A stretch of DNA of 64,000 bases from Flavobacterium sp. GTDB taxonomy: Bacteria; Bacteroidota; Bacteroidia; Flavobacteriales; Flavobacteriaceae. Shown piece after piece: positions 19,061-28,729 of this stretch (the stretch's first letter is position 1; the number at the start of each line of letters is the position of its first letter). The DNA lies in the NCBI GenBank assembly GCA_012837155.1, contig CP051546.1, positions 1,839,075 through 1,903,074 on the forward strand, in the 5' to 3' direction. The notes beneath the pieces were generated by a model. That model ran no database searches. It was not told the origin of the DNA and saw only the letters and a program-made list of their open reading frames with translations. The translations under genes were made by a program, and so were the position numbers.

Positions 19061-20278
19061 ATGAAAACAGTAAAAAGAAGTAGTGTTTTGCTACTATTGG
19101 TTACAATAGTTATAGCTTGTAACACTAAAAAGAAAGAAGATCATAGTATGCACGATAAAAACAAAGAAATCCCTTTTTATACATGCTCTATGGATCCACA
19201 GGTTAAGGAAGATAAACCCGGAAAATGCCCTATTTGTCACATGGAACTAACACCAATAAAGCAAGATGATACTCAGGCAAACGAGATTAGTTTGAGCAAA
19301 CAACAAATGCAATTGGGAAACATTACCACTCAGACGGTTTTAGAAACTCAAAGTAGTTTAAACCAAAATTATACGGGAGTTTTAACAATTAACCAAGAAA
19401 AAATTAAGTCCATTTCATCAAGAGCCATGGGGCGAATCGAAAAGTTATACTTCAAAACGATTGGTGATTATGTAGCTAAAAATGAACCAGTATATCAATT
19501 GTATAGTGAAGATATTGCAGTTGCTAAACAGGATTATTTCACAGCATATAAGCAACTATCGATGCCGGGAGATTTTGGAAAAAATGCTAAAAACATGCTT
19601 AATTCGGCTAAGCAAAAACTATTGTATTTTGGTCTAACCAATACGCAAATTGAAAGTATAAAAACAGTAGCGGCAATTTCTCCGTACACCACTTTTTATA
19701 GTACAACTAGCGGAACTATTTCAGAATTATTGGTTACCGAAGGAAGTTATGTTATGGAAGGTTCGGCGGTAATAAAATTAGCAGATTTAAGTAGTCTTTG
19801 GCTCGAAGCTCAGGTAAATGTGAACTATTCGAAAAACCTTAAAATAGGTCAAAATGCAAGTGTTACCTTTACTGATTTTCCAGATAAAGAAATCAATGCA
19901 AAAGTTTCTTTTATCAATCCAGAAATCAATCCAGAGACTAGATTGCTTCTAATTAGAATGGAAATTCCAAATCAAAAATTAGTTCTAAAACCAGGCATGC
20001 AAGCTATTGCTAAATTAACCCAAGCGAATGTAAAAGGATTGTATATTCCGATTGACGCTGTGATTAGAGAGGAAAAAGCATCTTATATTTGGGTAGAAAA
20101 AGAACCTGGACTATTCGAAAATGTTATGGTTGAAACGGGAATAGAAACTAATGGAATGATAGAAATTAAATCGGAAATTGACCCTTCAAAAAAAGTCGTG
20201 ATTACAGGAGCTTATGGTATAAATAGCGAATATAAATTCCGAAAAGGGAGCGACCCAATGGAAGGGATGAAGATGTAG
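19061..20278 (+). CDS. Second Cus-type adaptor, lipoprotein with N-terminal HMBD
   Basis: 405 residues with a lipobox (VIAC, C20), an HMBD unit at about 40-66 in which the usual CGM is CHM, then an MFP adaptor body (EGSYVMEGSAVIKLADLSSLW). It is a paralogue of the preceding adaptor. Two adaptors with one pump suggests hetero-assembly or one acting as a metal chaperone; that is inference. It is the last gene of the efflux island. Confidence 0.85.
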   Translation: MKTVKRSSVLLLLVTIVIACNTKKKEDHSMHDKNKEIPFYTCSMDPQVKEDKPGKCPICHMELTPIKQDDTQANEISLSKQQMQLGNITTQTVLETQSSLNQNYTGVLTINQEKIKSISSRAMGRIEKLYFKTIGDYVAKNEPVYQLYSEDIAVAKQDYFTAYKQLSMPGDFGKNAKNMLNSAKQKLLYFGLTNTQIESIKTVAAISPYTTFYSTTSGTISELLVTEGSYVMEGSAVIKLADLSSLWLEAQVNVNYSKNLKIGQNASVTFTDFPDKEINAKVSFINPEINPETRLLLIRMEIPNQKLVLKPGMQAIAKLTQANVKGLYIPIDAVIREEKASYIWVEKEPGLFENVMVETGIETNGMIEIKSEIDPSKKVVITGAYGINSEYKFRKGSDPMEGMKM

Positions 20279-20309
20279 AAAATTAGGTATCTTTGATGAA
20301 CTATTACAA

Positions 20310-20893
20310 ATGACGATGAAACCATTTCAAACCGCTTGTGCATTGATTGATGCGGCAAACGCACAAGATCCCAATAAAGAAATATCCGAATCTATTATTT
20401 TTCCCAAGGAACTATTGTATTCGAATCGAATGTATGAAAGGCTTATGAGCTTTTGTCCTAATGCCTCAGAAGCCGTTCAAATTGCTTCTAAAGCCCAACA
20501 TATTTGCCGATGGGAAATTGTGAATCCTATTCGATGGATCGTTTGGGTTATTTGAAATGGCGTGAAGATTTGAAGCAATTTCATGCTAAAACTACCGCTT
20601 CTATTTTGCAACAATCAGGTTATGATGCAGAATTTATAGCCAGAGTTTCTTTTTTGATTGAAAAGAAATTACTCAAAAAAGACGAAGAAACCCAACTTTT
20701 AGAAGATGTAGTTTGCTTGGTGTTTTTAGAGTATTATTTTAACTCTTTTGTACAAAAACACGATGCGGAAAAAATGAAAAATATCATTCTAAAAACGTGG
20801 AATAAAATATCAGAAAAAGGACAGCAAGAAGCACTAAAAATAGATTATAGTGCGCCCAATTTTCAATTGATAAAGACAGCGCTGGATTTATAA
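20310..20893 (+). CDS. DUF4202 family protein (one frame break as read)
   Basis: A cytosolic, mostly helical protein of about 194 residues matching the DUF4202 family: ACALIDAANAQDP at the start, ASKAQHICRWEI, then SMDRLGYLKWREDLK. The frame is lost near 20518 and recovers with one added base. Function is unknown for the family. It follows the efflux island by 31 bp but shows no metal motif. Confidence 0.75.
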
Positions 20894-20943
20894 ACTGCTT
20901 TGGACACGGAAGGGTTGTGGGTTTGTACTGCAAAACCAAGTAT

Positions 20944-21113
20944 GATGTTGTAAAATTTGGAAACACTTCGCTTACGCTAAAATGCGAAGTTAGAAACATG
21001 ATACCCGAAAAAACCATTATCACGAACTATGGTAAATTTAGGCAGTAATGGCAAGCTAAAAGCACATGGAAAAACTAAGATAAATATGTTAAAAATCGTT
21101 TGAATTCTAATTA
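20944..21113 (+). pseudogene. Decayed 3' fragment of acyl-CoA thioesterase gene
   Basis: This stretch repeats the 3' end of the intact thioesterase gene at 62700-63092 (from base 62910 on). The shared DNA includes the segment encoding DVVKFGNTSLTLKCEVRN and the final KNRL(N/D)SN. It has an 11-12 bp deletion, several substitutions and a stop, and no 5' part. The similarity continues past the stop into the end of the convergent mscS gene. It is a relic of a duplicated locus. Confidence 0.85.
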
Positions 21114-21115
21114 AC

Positions 21116-22375
21116 TCATAAAAAAACACTTCTCCCTTCAGAAGGCAATTCGAAAAGTTCCAAATCAAAAAATGAAACCGATGCAATAACGTGGTCAAAA
21201 ATATCGGCCATGATGTATTCGTAATTTTCCCATTTTTTATCCTTAGAAAAAACATATATTTCTAATGGGATTCCTTGCGAAGTAGGTTGTAATTGTCTGC
21301 ATATCAAAACCATATCTTTGTTTAAACCCGCATGATTTTCCAAGTATTTTGTAATGTATTTTCGAAACAATCCCAAATTCGTCAAATTCCGCCCGTTAAG
21401 CGATAAATTAGTATCGATGCTATTTTGCGAATTATGTTTTTCTATTTCTACCTTCTTTTTTTCAATATATTCTTTAATAAGTTGAATTTTCATAAAATCA
21501 TTAAGTTCTCCATCTTTTATAAATCGAACGCTATTTGACTTTATCAAAACGTGACGCTTTATTCTTCTACCGTCTGATTTTTGCATTCCACGCCAGTTTT
21601 TAAAAGAATCAGAAATTAAACTATACGTTGGAATTGTTGTTGTGGTAAAGTCAAAATTTCTAACTTTTACCGTTGCCAAATTAATTTCTATCACATCGCC
21701 ATCGGCTCCAAATTTGTCCATGGTAATCCAATCGCCAATGCGCAACATATCGTTGATAGAAACCTGAATACTAGCAACAAATCCAAGTATTGTATCTCTA
21801 AAAATCAATAATATAATTGCTGAAATGGCCCCTAAAGTGGCGGCAAGTTTTTCGATTTTAATTTCAAAAATTTCTGAAAATATAGCTATAATTGCCATTA
21901 TCCAAAGGATGATGACAAAAACCTGAATATAGCTATCGATAGGTTTGTCGCTAAATTTAGGAATTGTTTTTAGATGTTCTTTTAGCGCATTGAATATGCT
22001 TCGTATGATCCAAAGGACAAGTAATATTATGTAAATCCCAACCAATTTACCAAAAACATCTTCCCAATAATTGTATTGTTTTAAAATAATTGGTACTGAT
22101 TTGTAGATAAACAACAGCGGAATTAAGTGCGAAATATACATTACTGTTTTATTCGAAATCAGTAAATCATCGAATTTAGTTTTGGTTTTTCGGGCAATTA
22201 TCGCCATAATTGTAACCAGTACTAGCCTAAAAAAGCGATAAATAATATAGGATAAAACACTCAGAAAAAAGATGTTTAGCACTAAACTGATATAGGCAGC
22301 TAAAGTTTCGCCAGTTCCCCATCTTTTTAATAAGGGATAACACCAACTGTATATTTTTTCTAAAGTGCTATGCAT
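21116..22375 (-). CDS. MscS-family mechanosensitive channel, YbdG-like
   Basis: 419 residues with five or so hydrophobic segments in the N-terminal half, then an MscS pore and beta domain: KLAATLGAISAIILLIFRD, VSINDMLRIGDWITM, DGDVIEINLATVKVRNFD. The long C-terminal domain with SFKNWRGMQKSDGRRIKRH is typical of the YbdG (MscM) branch. It probably releases solutes under osmotic downshock. It overlaps the DUF3817 gene by 8 bp. Its last codons lie in the duplicated segment also found at 63095-63140. Confidence 0.88.
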   Translation of the reverse strand: MHSTLEKIYSWCYPLLKRWGTGETLAAYISLVLNIFFLSVLSYIIYRFFRLVLVTIMAIIARKTKTKFDDLLISNKTVMYISHLIPLLFIYKSVPIILKQYNYWEDVFGKLVGIYIILLVLWIIRSIFNALKEHLKTIPKFSDKPIDSYIQVFVIILWIMAIIAIFSEIFEIKIEKLAATLGAISAIILLIFRDTILGFVASIQVSINDMLRIGDWITMDKFGADGDVIEINLATVKVRNFDFTTTTIPTYSLISDSFKNWRGMQKSDGRRIKRHVLIKSNSVRFIKDGELNDFMKIQLIKEYIEKKKVEIEKHNSQNSIDTNLSLNGRNLTNLGLFRKYITKYLENHAGLNKDMVLICRQLQPTSQGIPLEIYVFSKDKKWENYEYIMADIFDHVIASVSFFDLELFELPSEGRSVFL

Positions 22376-22652
22376 TTTTTAAATATTTTTTCTCAACAAA
22401 AAATGTTGCAAAAGGGAGGAGTGAGGCAATTAGAATAACAGACAATGACTTTAAACTCCAGCCTTGGGACTTTTTTAATAAGAATGCTAAAATTACATAT
22501 CCAATAAATAATATGCCGTGAGTCATTCCAATTGGATACAATAGGGTTTTGTAAAGTATTGTATTTGAAGGTTTAATGAAAAGCATATTCGAAAATAAAA
22601 CCAAATAAGAAATTCCTTCTAGGATTGCAATGTTCTTAAAAAATTTGTCCAT
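22368..22652 (-). CDS. DUF3817 small membrane protein
   Basis: 94 residues with three predicted membrane helices (LEGISYLVLFSNMLFIKP, MTHGILFIGYVILAFLL, SVILIASLLPFATFFVEKK). The LEGISYL start and the final FFxEKK pattern are those of DUF3817. Function unknown. It overlaps the channel gene start by 8 bp and is likely co-transcribed with it. Confidence 0.8.
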   Translation of the reverse strand: MDKFFKNIAILEGISYLVLFSNMLFIKPSNTILYKTLLYPIGMTHGILFIGYVILAFLLKKSQGWSLKSLSVILIASLLPFATFFVEKKYLKNA

Positions 22653-22757
22653 TAAAAAAGAGGTATTAAAATTGTTGCTGCAAAATTAAGTATTATCATT
22701 GATTTTTGAAGTATTCATCCTCAAACTAATTTACTTTTGCAGTAATAAATTAGAACA

Positions 22758-23285
22758 ATGAGCAAACGTGATTTAAAAAAATACCTGACAACGCTTAACA
22801 AAAAGCAGCTCGAAGCACAAGTAATAGAGTTGTATGAAAAATTTGCTGCGGTAAAAACCTATTATGATTTTGTTTTTAATCCAAAAGAAGAAACCTTGCT
22901 CAAGGAAAGCAAACTCAAAATAGCGCATGAATATTTTCCTCAAAATGCTTCAGGAAAAAAGGCTCGAAAACCTAAAATGCGTCGTTCTGTAGCCCAAAAA
23001 TACATCAAACATTTTATTGTTTTAGGCGTAGATCCATTTATAATTGCAGATATAATGCTTTATTCTATAGAAATAGCCCAAGCATTCTCGGCAGAGCGAG
23101 TGGTAAAACAAGATTTGTTTTTTAAAAGTATGCTTAATTCCTTTGAGCAAGCCGTTACTTTTATAATTTCAAAAGGCATTTTAGAGGAGTTTAAAACCCG
23201 AATCTTGACTATAAACAATGAAACTTCGGATCAAAATTGGCAAAATAAAGAGGCGTTTTCTATTATAATTGAGCGTTTCGAATAG
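22758..23285 (+). CDS. DUF6155 family protein
   Basis: 175-residue basic, helical cytosolic protein beginning MSKRDLKKYLTTLNKKQLE, with a KKARKPKMRRSVAQKYIKHF segment. This matches the DUF6155 family as I remember it. Function unknown. It is a single gene with no obvious partner. Confidence 0.65.
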   Translation: MSKRDLKKYLTTLNKKQLEAQVIELYEKFAAVKTYYDFVFNPKEETLLKESKLKIAHEYFPQNASGKKARKPKMRRSVAQKYIKHFIVLGVDPFIIADIMLYSIEIAQAFSAERVVKQDLFFKSMLNSFEQAVTFIISKGILEEFKTRILTINNETSDQNWQNKEAFSIIIERFE

Positions 23286-23454
23286 CAAGTTTTCTTGGTC
23301 AAATTAAAAGTGCAGTACAAAATAAAAAGTAAACTAACGCTAGGTAAAACTAATCTCAAATCCTTTTTATTTAAACATTCTCATATATTTAAATTAAATT
23401 TTGATGCAATAACTCTTTTTTAGGTGTATTTTTGCAAAAACCCATCGAAAAACA

Positions 23455-24993
23455 ATGCCTCAAAATATTTCAGAAATAGAAGTAGAAGATAAAAAAGAAC
23501 TTTATTCGTATCAAAAAGGCGATATTACAGCCATTTTCGAAAGATTAGATAACGCTCCCGCCAATCATCATTTATTATATCAATTGCCTACTGGTGGAGG
23601 AAAAACAGTTGTTTTTTCAGAAATTGTTCGGAGATATTTGTCAAAACACGACAAAAAAGTAGTGGTTTTAACGCATCGGATAGAACTTTGTAAGCAAACT
23701 TCAAAAATGCTTAAAGATTTCGATGTAAAAAACAAAATCATTAACAGCAAGGTAAAAGAACTTCCCGATCAAAATGATTATTCTTGTTTTGTAGCAATGG
23801 TCGAAACTTTGAAAAATCGTATTAATGACGAAAAATTACACCTCGACAATGTAGGTTTGGTAATCATAGATGAAGCCCATTATAATTCTTTTCGAAAATT
23901 ACTAAGTTCGTTTAAAAATGCCTTTATTTTAGGGGTTACTGCAACGCCTTTGAGTTCGAATATTAAATTGCCAATGCACGAAAACTACGACGAATTGATT
24001 GTGGGCGATACCATAAACTCTTTGATTGAAAAAGGGTTCTTAGCAAAAGCAACCACATACAGTTATGATGTTGGTTTAACCTCATTAAAGGTGGGGATAA
24101 ATGGCGATTATACCGTAAAATCTTCTGATGATTTGTATACGAATATGGCAATGCAAGAAAAATTATTGCACGCATATACAGAGAAATCATTAGGCAAAAA
24201 AACTTTAATTTTCAATAACGGAATCAATACTTCATTATATGTTTATGAAACTTTTAGAGAGGCTGGCTACACCATTCGCCATCTTGATAATACGAGCAGT
24301 CCTGAAGAGCGAAAAGATATTTTGCAATGGTTCAAGAAAACACCTGATGCTATTTTAACTTCGGTTGGAATCCTTACTACGGGTTTTGATGAGCCAACAG
24401 TAGAAACAATTATTTTAAATAGAGCTACGAAATCATTGACCTTATATTTTCAAATGATAGGTCGTGGTTCAAGAAAATTACCTAATAAAGATACTTTTAC
24501 CGTAATTGATCTTGGAAATAATGCAGCACGTTTTGGTTTATGGGACGAACCTGTAAACTGGCAGCATATCTTTAAATCTCCTGAATTTTATCTAGAAAAT
24601 TTGCGTGATGATACTGAAATTGAGTTGCATTTTAAATATACAATGCCGCCCGAATTACGTGCAAAATTTGCCAAAACTGAAATAGTAACTTTTGATGTTG
24701 ACGAAGAACACAAACTAGCAATCGCACAAAATTTGCGATCAAAAGTGGTTTTAGAAAAATCATTAGAACAGCATGCCGCCATGTGTGTAGACAATACTGA
24801 AGAATTGCGCGAGGCAAAAGAATTATTTAAAGAGTTAGATCCTGATATTGAATGCCGCTTAAAACGCTACGCAAAATGCCTGAGTCAATGCAGCAAAAAC
24901 TACCGCGAATGGCTGATTGAGGATTATAAATTAAAATTAACTTTACTAATAGGGAAGAAGTATCGCGAAAAAATAATGAATGAAGCCGACTGA
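23455..24993 (+). CDS. SF2 DEAD/DEAH-box helicase, RadD-like
   Basis: 512 residues with the two RecA-like domains of superfamily 2: Walker A LPTGGGKT (45-51), IIDEAH (about 138-143), GVTATP motif III, and motif VI QMIGRGSRK. The layout resembles RadD/YejH helicases used in DNA repair, but substrate cannot be told from the motifs. The C-terminal 120 residues are acidic and helical. An upstream TATTTTTG at 23427 could be its -7 promoter element. No frame break. Confidence 0.82.
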   Translation: MPQNISEIEVEDKKELYSYQKGDITAIFERLDNAPANHHLLYQLPTGGGKTVVFSEIVRRYLSKHDKKVVVLTHRIELCKQTSKMLKDFDVKNKIINSKVKELPDQNDYSCFVAMVETLKNRINDEKLHLDNVGLVIIDEAHYNSFRKLLSSFKNAFILGVTATPLSSNIKLPMHENYDELIVGDTINSLIEKGFLAKATTYSYDVGLTSLKVGINGDYTVKSSDDLYTNMAMQEKLLHAYTEKSLGKKTLIFNNGINTSLYVYETFREAGYTIRHLDNTSSPEERKDILQWFKKTPDAILTSVGILTTGFDEPTVETIILNRATKSLTLYFQMIGRGSRKLPNKDTFTVIDLGNNAARFGLWDEPVNWQHIFKSPEFYLENLRDDTEIELHFKYTMPPELRAKFAKTEIVTFDVDEEHKLAIAQNLRSKVVLEKSLEQHAAMCVDNTEELREAKELFKELDPDIECRLKRYAKCLSQCSKNYREWLIEDYKLKLTLLIGKKYREKIMNEAD

Positions 24994-25115
24994 TTTTAAG
25001 GAGCTTTTTCCCGCTATGCATTTCAATCTTTTAATTTTTAAATCTTTGCAAACGAAGTTCACAGAACTCCTGTGAAAATAGAAATACATCAACAATTTTT
25101 ATAACTCTACAAAAA

Positions 25116-26455
25116 ATGTCAAAACAATTCGCCGATTTAGGAATTCAAGAATTTATTTGCAAAGCACTTTGCGATTTAAAAATTGTTGAACCAACAGAAA
25201 TCCAGCAAAAAATCATTCCATTACTTTTATCAAATACCACTGATATTGTTGGACTTGCCAAAACTGGAACTGGAAAAACGGCAGCTTTTGGATTGCCATT
25301 ATTGCAATTAATAGACACTAATTTACCTGTAATTCAGGCAGTAATTTTGATTCCAACACGGGAATTAGGACATCAAATTTTTAGCAATTTAGAGGCTTTC
25401 GCCAAATACCTTCCTAAAATTTCCATTGCGGTCGCTTGTGGAGGAATTCCAATAAAACCGCAAATAGAACGATTAGCGACACCAACACATATTGTGGTGG
25501 CAACACCAGGAAGATTGATTGATTTAATCCAACGAAAGGCGATAAATTTAAAAGAAACCCAATTCCTCATTCTTGATGAAGCCGATGAAATGGTAAGTAT
25601 TTTAAAGGAAGGACTGGACGAAATTATTACTGAATTACCCAAGAAACACAAAACATTTCTCTTCTCGGCAACCCTGCCTGGAACTATAAAGCAACTGATT
25701 CAGAATTACTTAAACAAAAATGCAATTCAAGTTGCTGCCAATATGGAAACCCTGGGTAACCAAGGAATTAACCATCAATATATCGTTGTAAATCCTATTG
25801 AAAAGCTGGATGTTTTGATGCATTTTTTGAATTCTAAAGAAGGAGAAAGAGGAATTATTTTTTGTAAAACCAAAGCTGCGGTAAATAAACTGGCTAAAAT
25901 TTAGCCATCAATCGATTTTCATCTGGAGCATTGCACGGCAGTTTGTCACAAGGAATTCGGGATCGAATTATGGAGCAATTCCGTGAAGGACATATCAATA
26001 TTTTAGTAGCAACAGACTTGGCAGCAAGAGGAATTGATGTAAAGGAAATTTCGTATGTTGTAAATTATCATCTGCCAGAGGTGTATGAAGTTTATGTACA
26101 TCGCAGCGGAAGAACTGCTAGAGCTGGTGCTCAAGGACTTTCGTTGACTGTTTTGCAAGAAGATGAAGTTGCTGAAATTGCTGATTTTGAAAAAGAATTA
26201 GGGATTAAATTCACTAAGTTTCAAAAACCAACCAAAGAAAGTATCGAGGATAATAATACTTTGTTATGGGCAAAACAAATTTTTAAAACCAAACCAAACC
26301 ATGAGGTTTCTATTGATTTAAAAACCAAAGTCAAAACTGTTTTTCATCATTTAACAAAAGAGGAATTGATTGAAAAATTAATAGCTAATTATTTACTCAA
26401 CTCAAAAAACGAGGGTACAAAAGAAAGTCCTGTAAAAAGCAAAAAGAGTAACTAA
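25116..26455 (+). CDS. DEAD-box RNA helicase (one frame break as read)
   Basis: About 446 residues with all DEAD-box motifs: AKTGTGKT (I), PTRELG (Ia), DEADEM (II), SAT (III), and HRSGRTARAG (VI). It probably unwinds RNA in ribosome assembly or cold adaptation; RhlE-like and DeaD-like are both possible. The frame stops at 25904 after KLAKI. One added A in the run before it restores KLAKNLAINRFSS and joins the two parts. Confidence 0.85.
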
Positions 26456-26664
26456 ATTTACTTATCCAATCTAAGTTGTTGTATTTCATTGTTATATGAT
26501 GATGCAAAGGCTTTTTTTGCAAAAAAAATCAAATATTTTTCAAATTTTATTGTCTTTTTAGGGATGGAAGATTACACTTAGCGGGTTAATTTTAAATTTG
26601 GATTTTTAAAAGTTAGGGCGAAATTAAAAATATAACATTGTAAGTGTAAATTGTTATTTTTTTA

Positions 26665-26672
26665 TACTTTTG
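26665..26672 (+). promoter_or_regulatory. Putative -7 promoter element of the E1 dehydrogenase gene
   Basis: TACTTTTG matches TAnnTTTG, 24 bp before the start codon. No well-spaced TTTG is seen upstream. Confidence 0.35.
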
Positions 26673-26695
26673 AACCGCATTAAAAATGAATTCCA

Positions 26696-28673
26696 ATGAA
26701 TTTCGATAGAAAGAATCTTACTGATAATCAATTATTAGATTTATATAAACGATTGGTTAAACCAAGATTAATTGAAGAAAAAATGTTAATTCTAATCCGA
26801 CAAGGAAAGGTATCTAAATGGTTTTCCGGAATTGGTCAGGAAGCTATTTCTGTCGGAGTTACAGCAGTTTTAGATTCGGATGAATATATTTTGCCCATGC
26901 ATCGAAACCTTGGCGTTTTTACGGGTAGAAATATTCCTTTATACCGTCTTTTTTCGCAATGGCAAGGCAAGGCTAATGGATTTACTAAAGGTCGAGATCG
27001 CAGTTTTCACTTTGGAACCCAACAGTACAAAGTTATCGGAATGATTTCGCATTTAGGGCCACAATTAGGTGTTGCTGACGGGATTGCCTTGGCTAATAAA
27101 TTAAAACGAAATGGAAAAATAACTGCCGTTTTTACTGGAGAAGGAGCAACAAGTGAAGGTGATTTTCACGAAGCCTTGAATATTGCTTCGGTTTGGAAAT
27201 TGCCCTTACTCTTTATTATCGAAAATAATGGCTATGGTCTTTCGACTCCCACAAACGAACAATTTTGCTGCGAAAATCTAGCCGATAAAGGCACGGGTTA
27301 CGGAATGGAAAGCCATATTATCGATGGAAATAATATTCTTGAGGTTTTTACTAAATTATCAGAATTAAAACTTTCGATGATTGAAAAACCGAGACCTATT
27401 TTATTAGAATTCAAAACCTTTAGAATGCGCGGGCACGAAGAGGCGAGTGGCACCAAGTACGTTCCTCAGGAGCTGATGGATTTGTGGGCGATAAAAGATC
27501 CTGTTGATAACTACAGGAAATATTTAAACGAAAACGGTATTCTTACCGAAGCATTTGATGCTGCTTTACGAAGCGAAATCAAGGCGGAAATTGACGAAAG
27601 TTTGGCTCTTGCCAATGAAGAGCCAGATATTGTAGCTTCTTATGATGAAGAGTTAAATGATGTCTATAAAACTTTTGTTTTTCAAGAAGTTAACCCTTCT
27701 AATGAAGTTAAAAATAGTCGTTTTATAGATGCTATTTCTAGTAGTTTGAAGCAGTCAATGGAGCGCTATGAAAATCTAGTAATCATGGGACAAGACATTG
27801 CCGAATATGGTGGTGCTTTTAAAATTACAGAAGGATTTGTGGCACAATTTGGAAAACAAAGAGTCATCAACACACCCATTTGCGAAAGTGCTGTAGTTTC
27901 AGCAGGAATGGGTTTGTCGATTAACGGATATAAAGCGATTGTCGAAATGCAATTTGCCGATTTTGTTTCGACAGGATTTAATCCAATCGTTAATTTATTA
28001 GCAAAATCGCACTATCGTTGGCAAGAAAAAGGCCGATGTTGTGGTGCGGATGCCTTGTGGTGGCGGTTCACAAGCTGGTCCTTTTCATTCGCAAACCAAT
28101 GAAGCTTGGTTTACTAAAACTCCTGGTTTAAAAGTAGTTTATCCAGCATTTCCGTATGATGCTAAAGGTTTGTTAAACGAATCCATTAACGATCCTAATC
28201 CTGTTTTGTTCTTTGAACACAAACAATTATACCGAAGTATTTATCAAGACATTCCAACGGCTTATTATACAATTCCTTTAGGAAAAGCAGCTTTACTGAA
28301 AGAAGGAAATCAGGTTACGATTATTGCTTTTGGGGCTGCCGTGCATTGGGCTTTGGAAACGTTGGCTAAAAACCCAGAAATATCGGCTGATGTATTGGAT
28401 TTAAGGACTTTGCAACCTTTGGATACCGAAGCTATTTATACTTCTGCCAAGAAAACGGGAAGAGTAATTATTTTACAGGAAGATTCTCTTTTTGGGGGAA
28501 TTGCTAGTGATATTTCGGCTTTGTTAATGGAAAATTGCTTTAAATATCTCGATGCTCCCGTAAAACGCGTGGCAAGTTTAGACAGTCCCATTCCGTTTAC
28601 AAAAGCATTAGAAGACCAATATTTACCGCAGGGGAGGTTTGAAAAAGAGTTGTTGGAATTGCTAAATTATTAA
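26696..28673 (+). CDS. Fused E1 alpha/beta subunit of a branched-chain-type 2-oxo acid dehydrogenase (one frame break)
   Basis: ThDP-dependent E1 of a 2-oxo acid dehydrogenase complex, about 658 residues, with alpha (about 1-330) and beta (about 340-658) joined as is usual in Bacteroidota. The ThDP motif starts GEGATSEGDFHEALNIAS and ends ENNGYGLSTP. The beta part begins SRFIDAISSSLKQSMER. The frame is lost near 28032, where one extra A in a five-A run turns EKADVVVRMPCGGGSQAG into another frame. The substrate is probably branched-chain 2-oxo acids; pyruvate or acetoin dehydrogenase are alternatives. E2 and E3 are not in the window. Confidence 0.83.
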
Positions 28674-28729
28674 TCAAAATATTGATAATCAATAAAATAA
28701 ATAATCAGTATACTTTAAATTAACCATTT

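Noticed and set aside
20784-21023. Minus-strand ORF similar to one at 62828-63055
   Set aside because: The similarity comes from the duplicated thioesterase 3' end on the other strand, not from a real protein.
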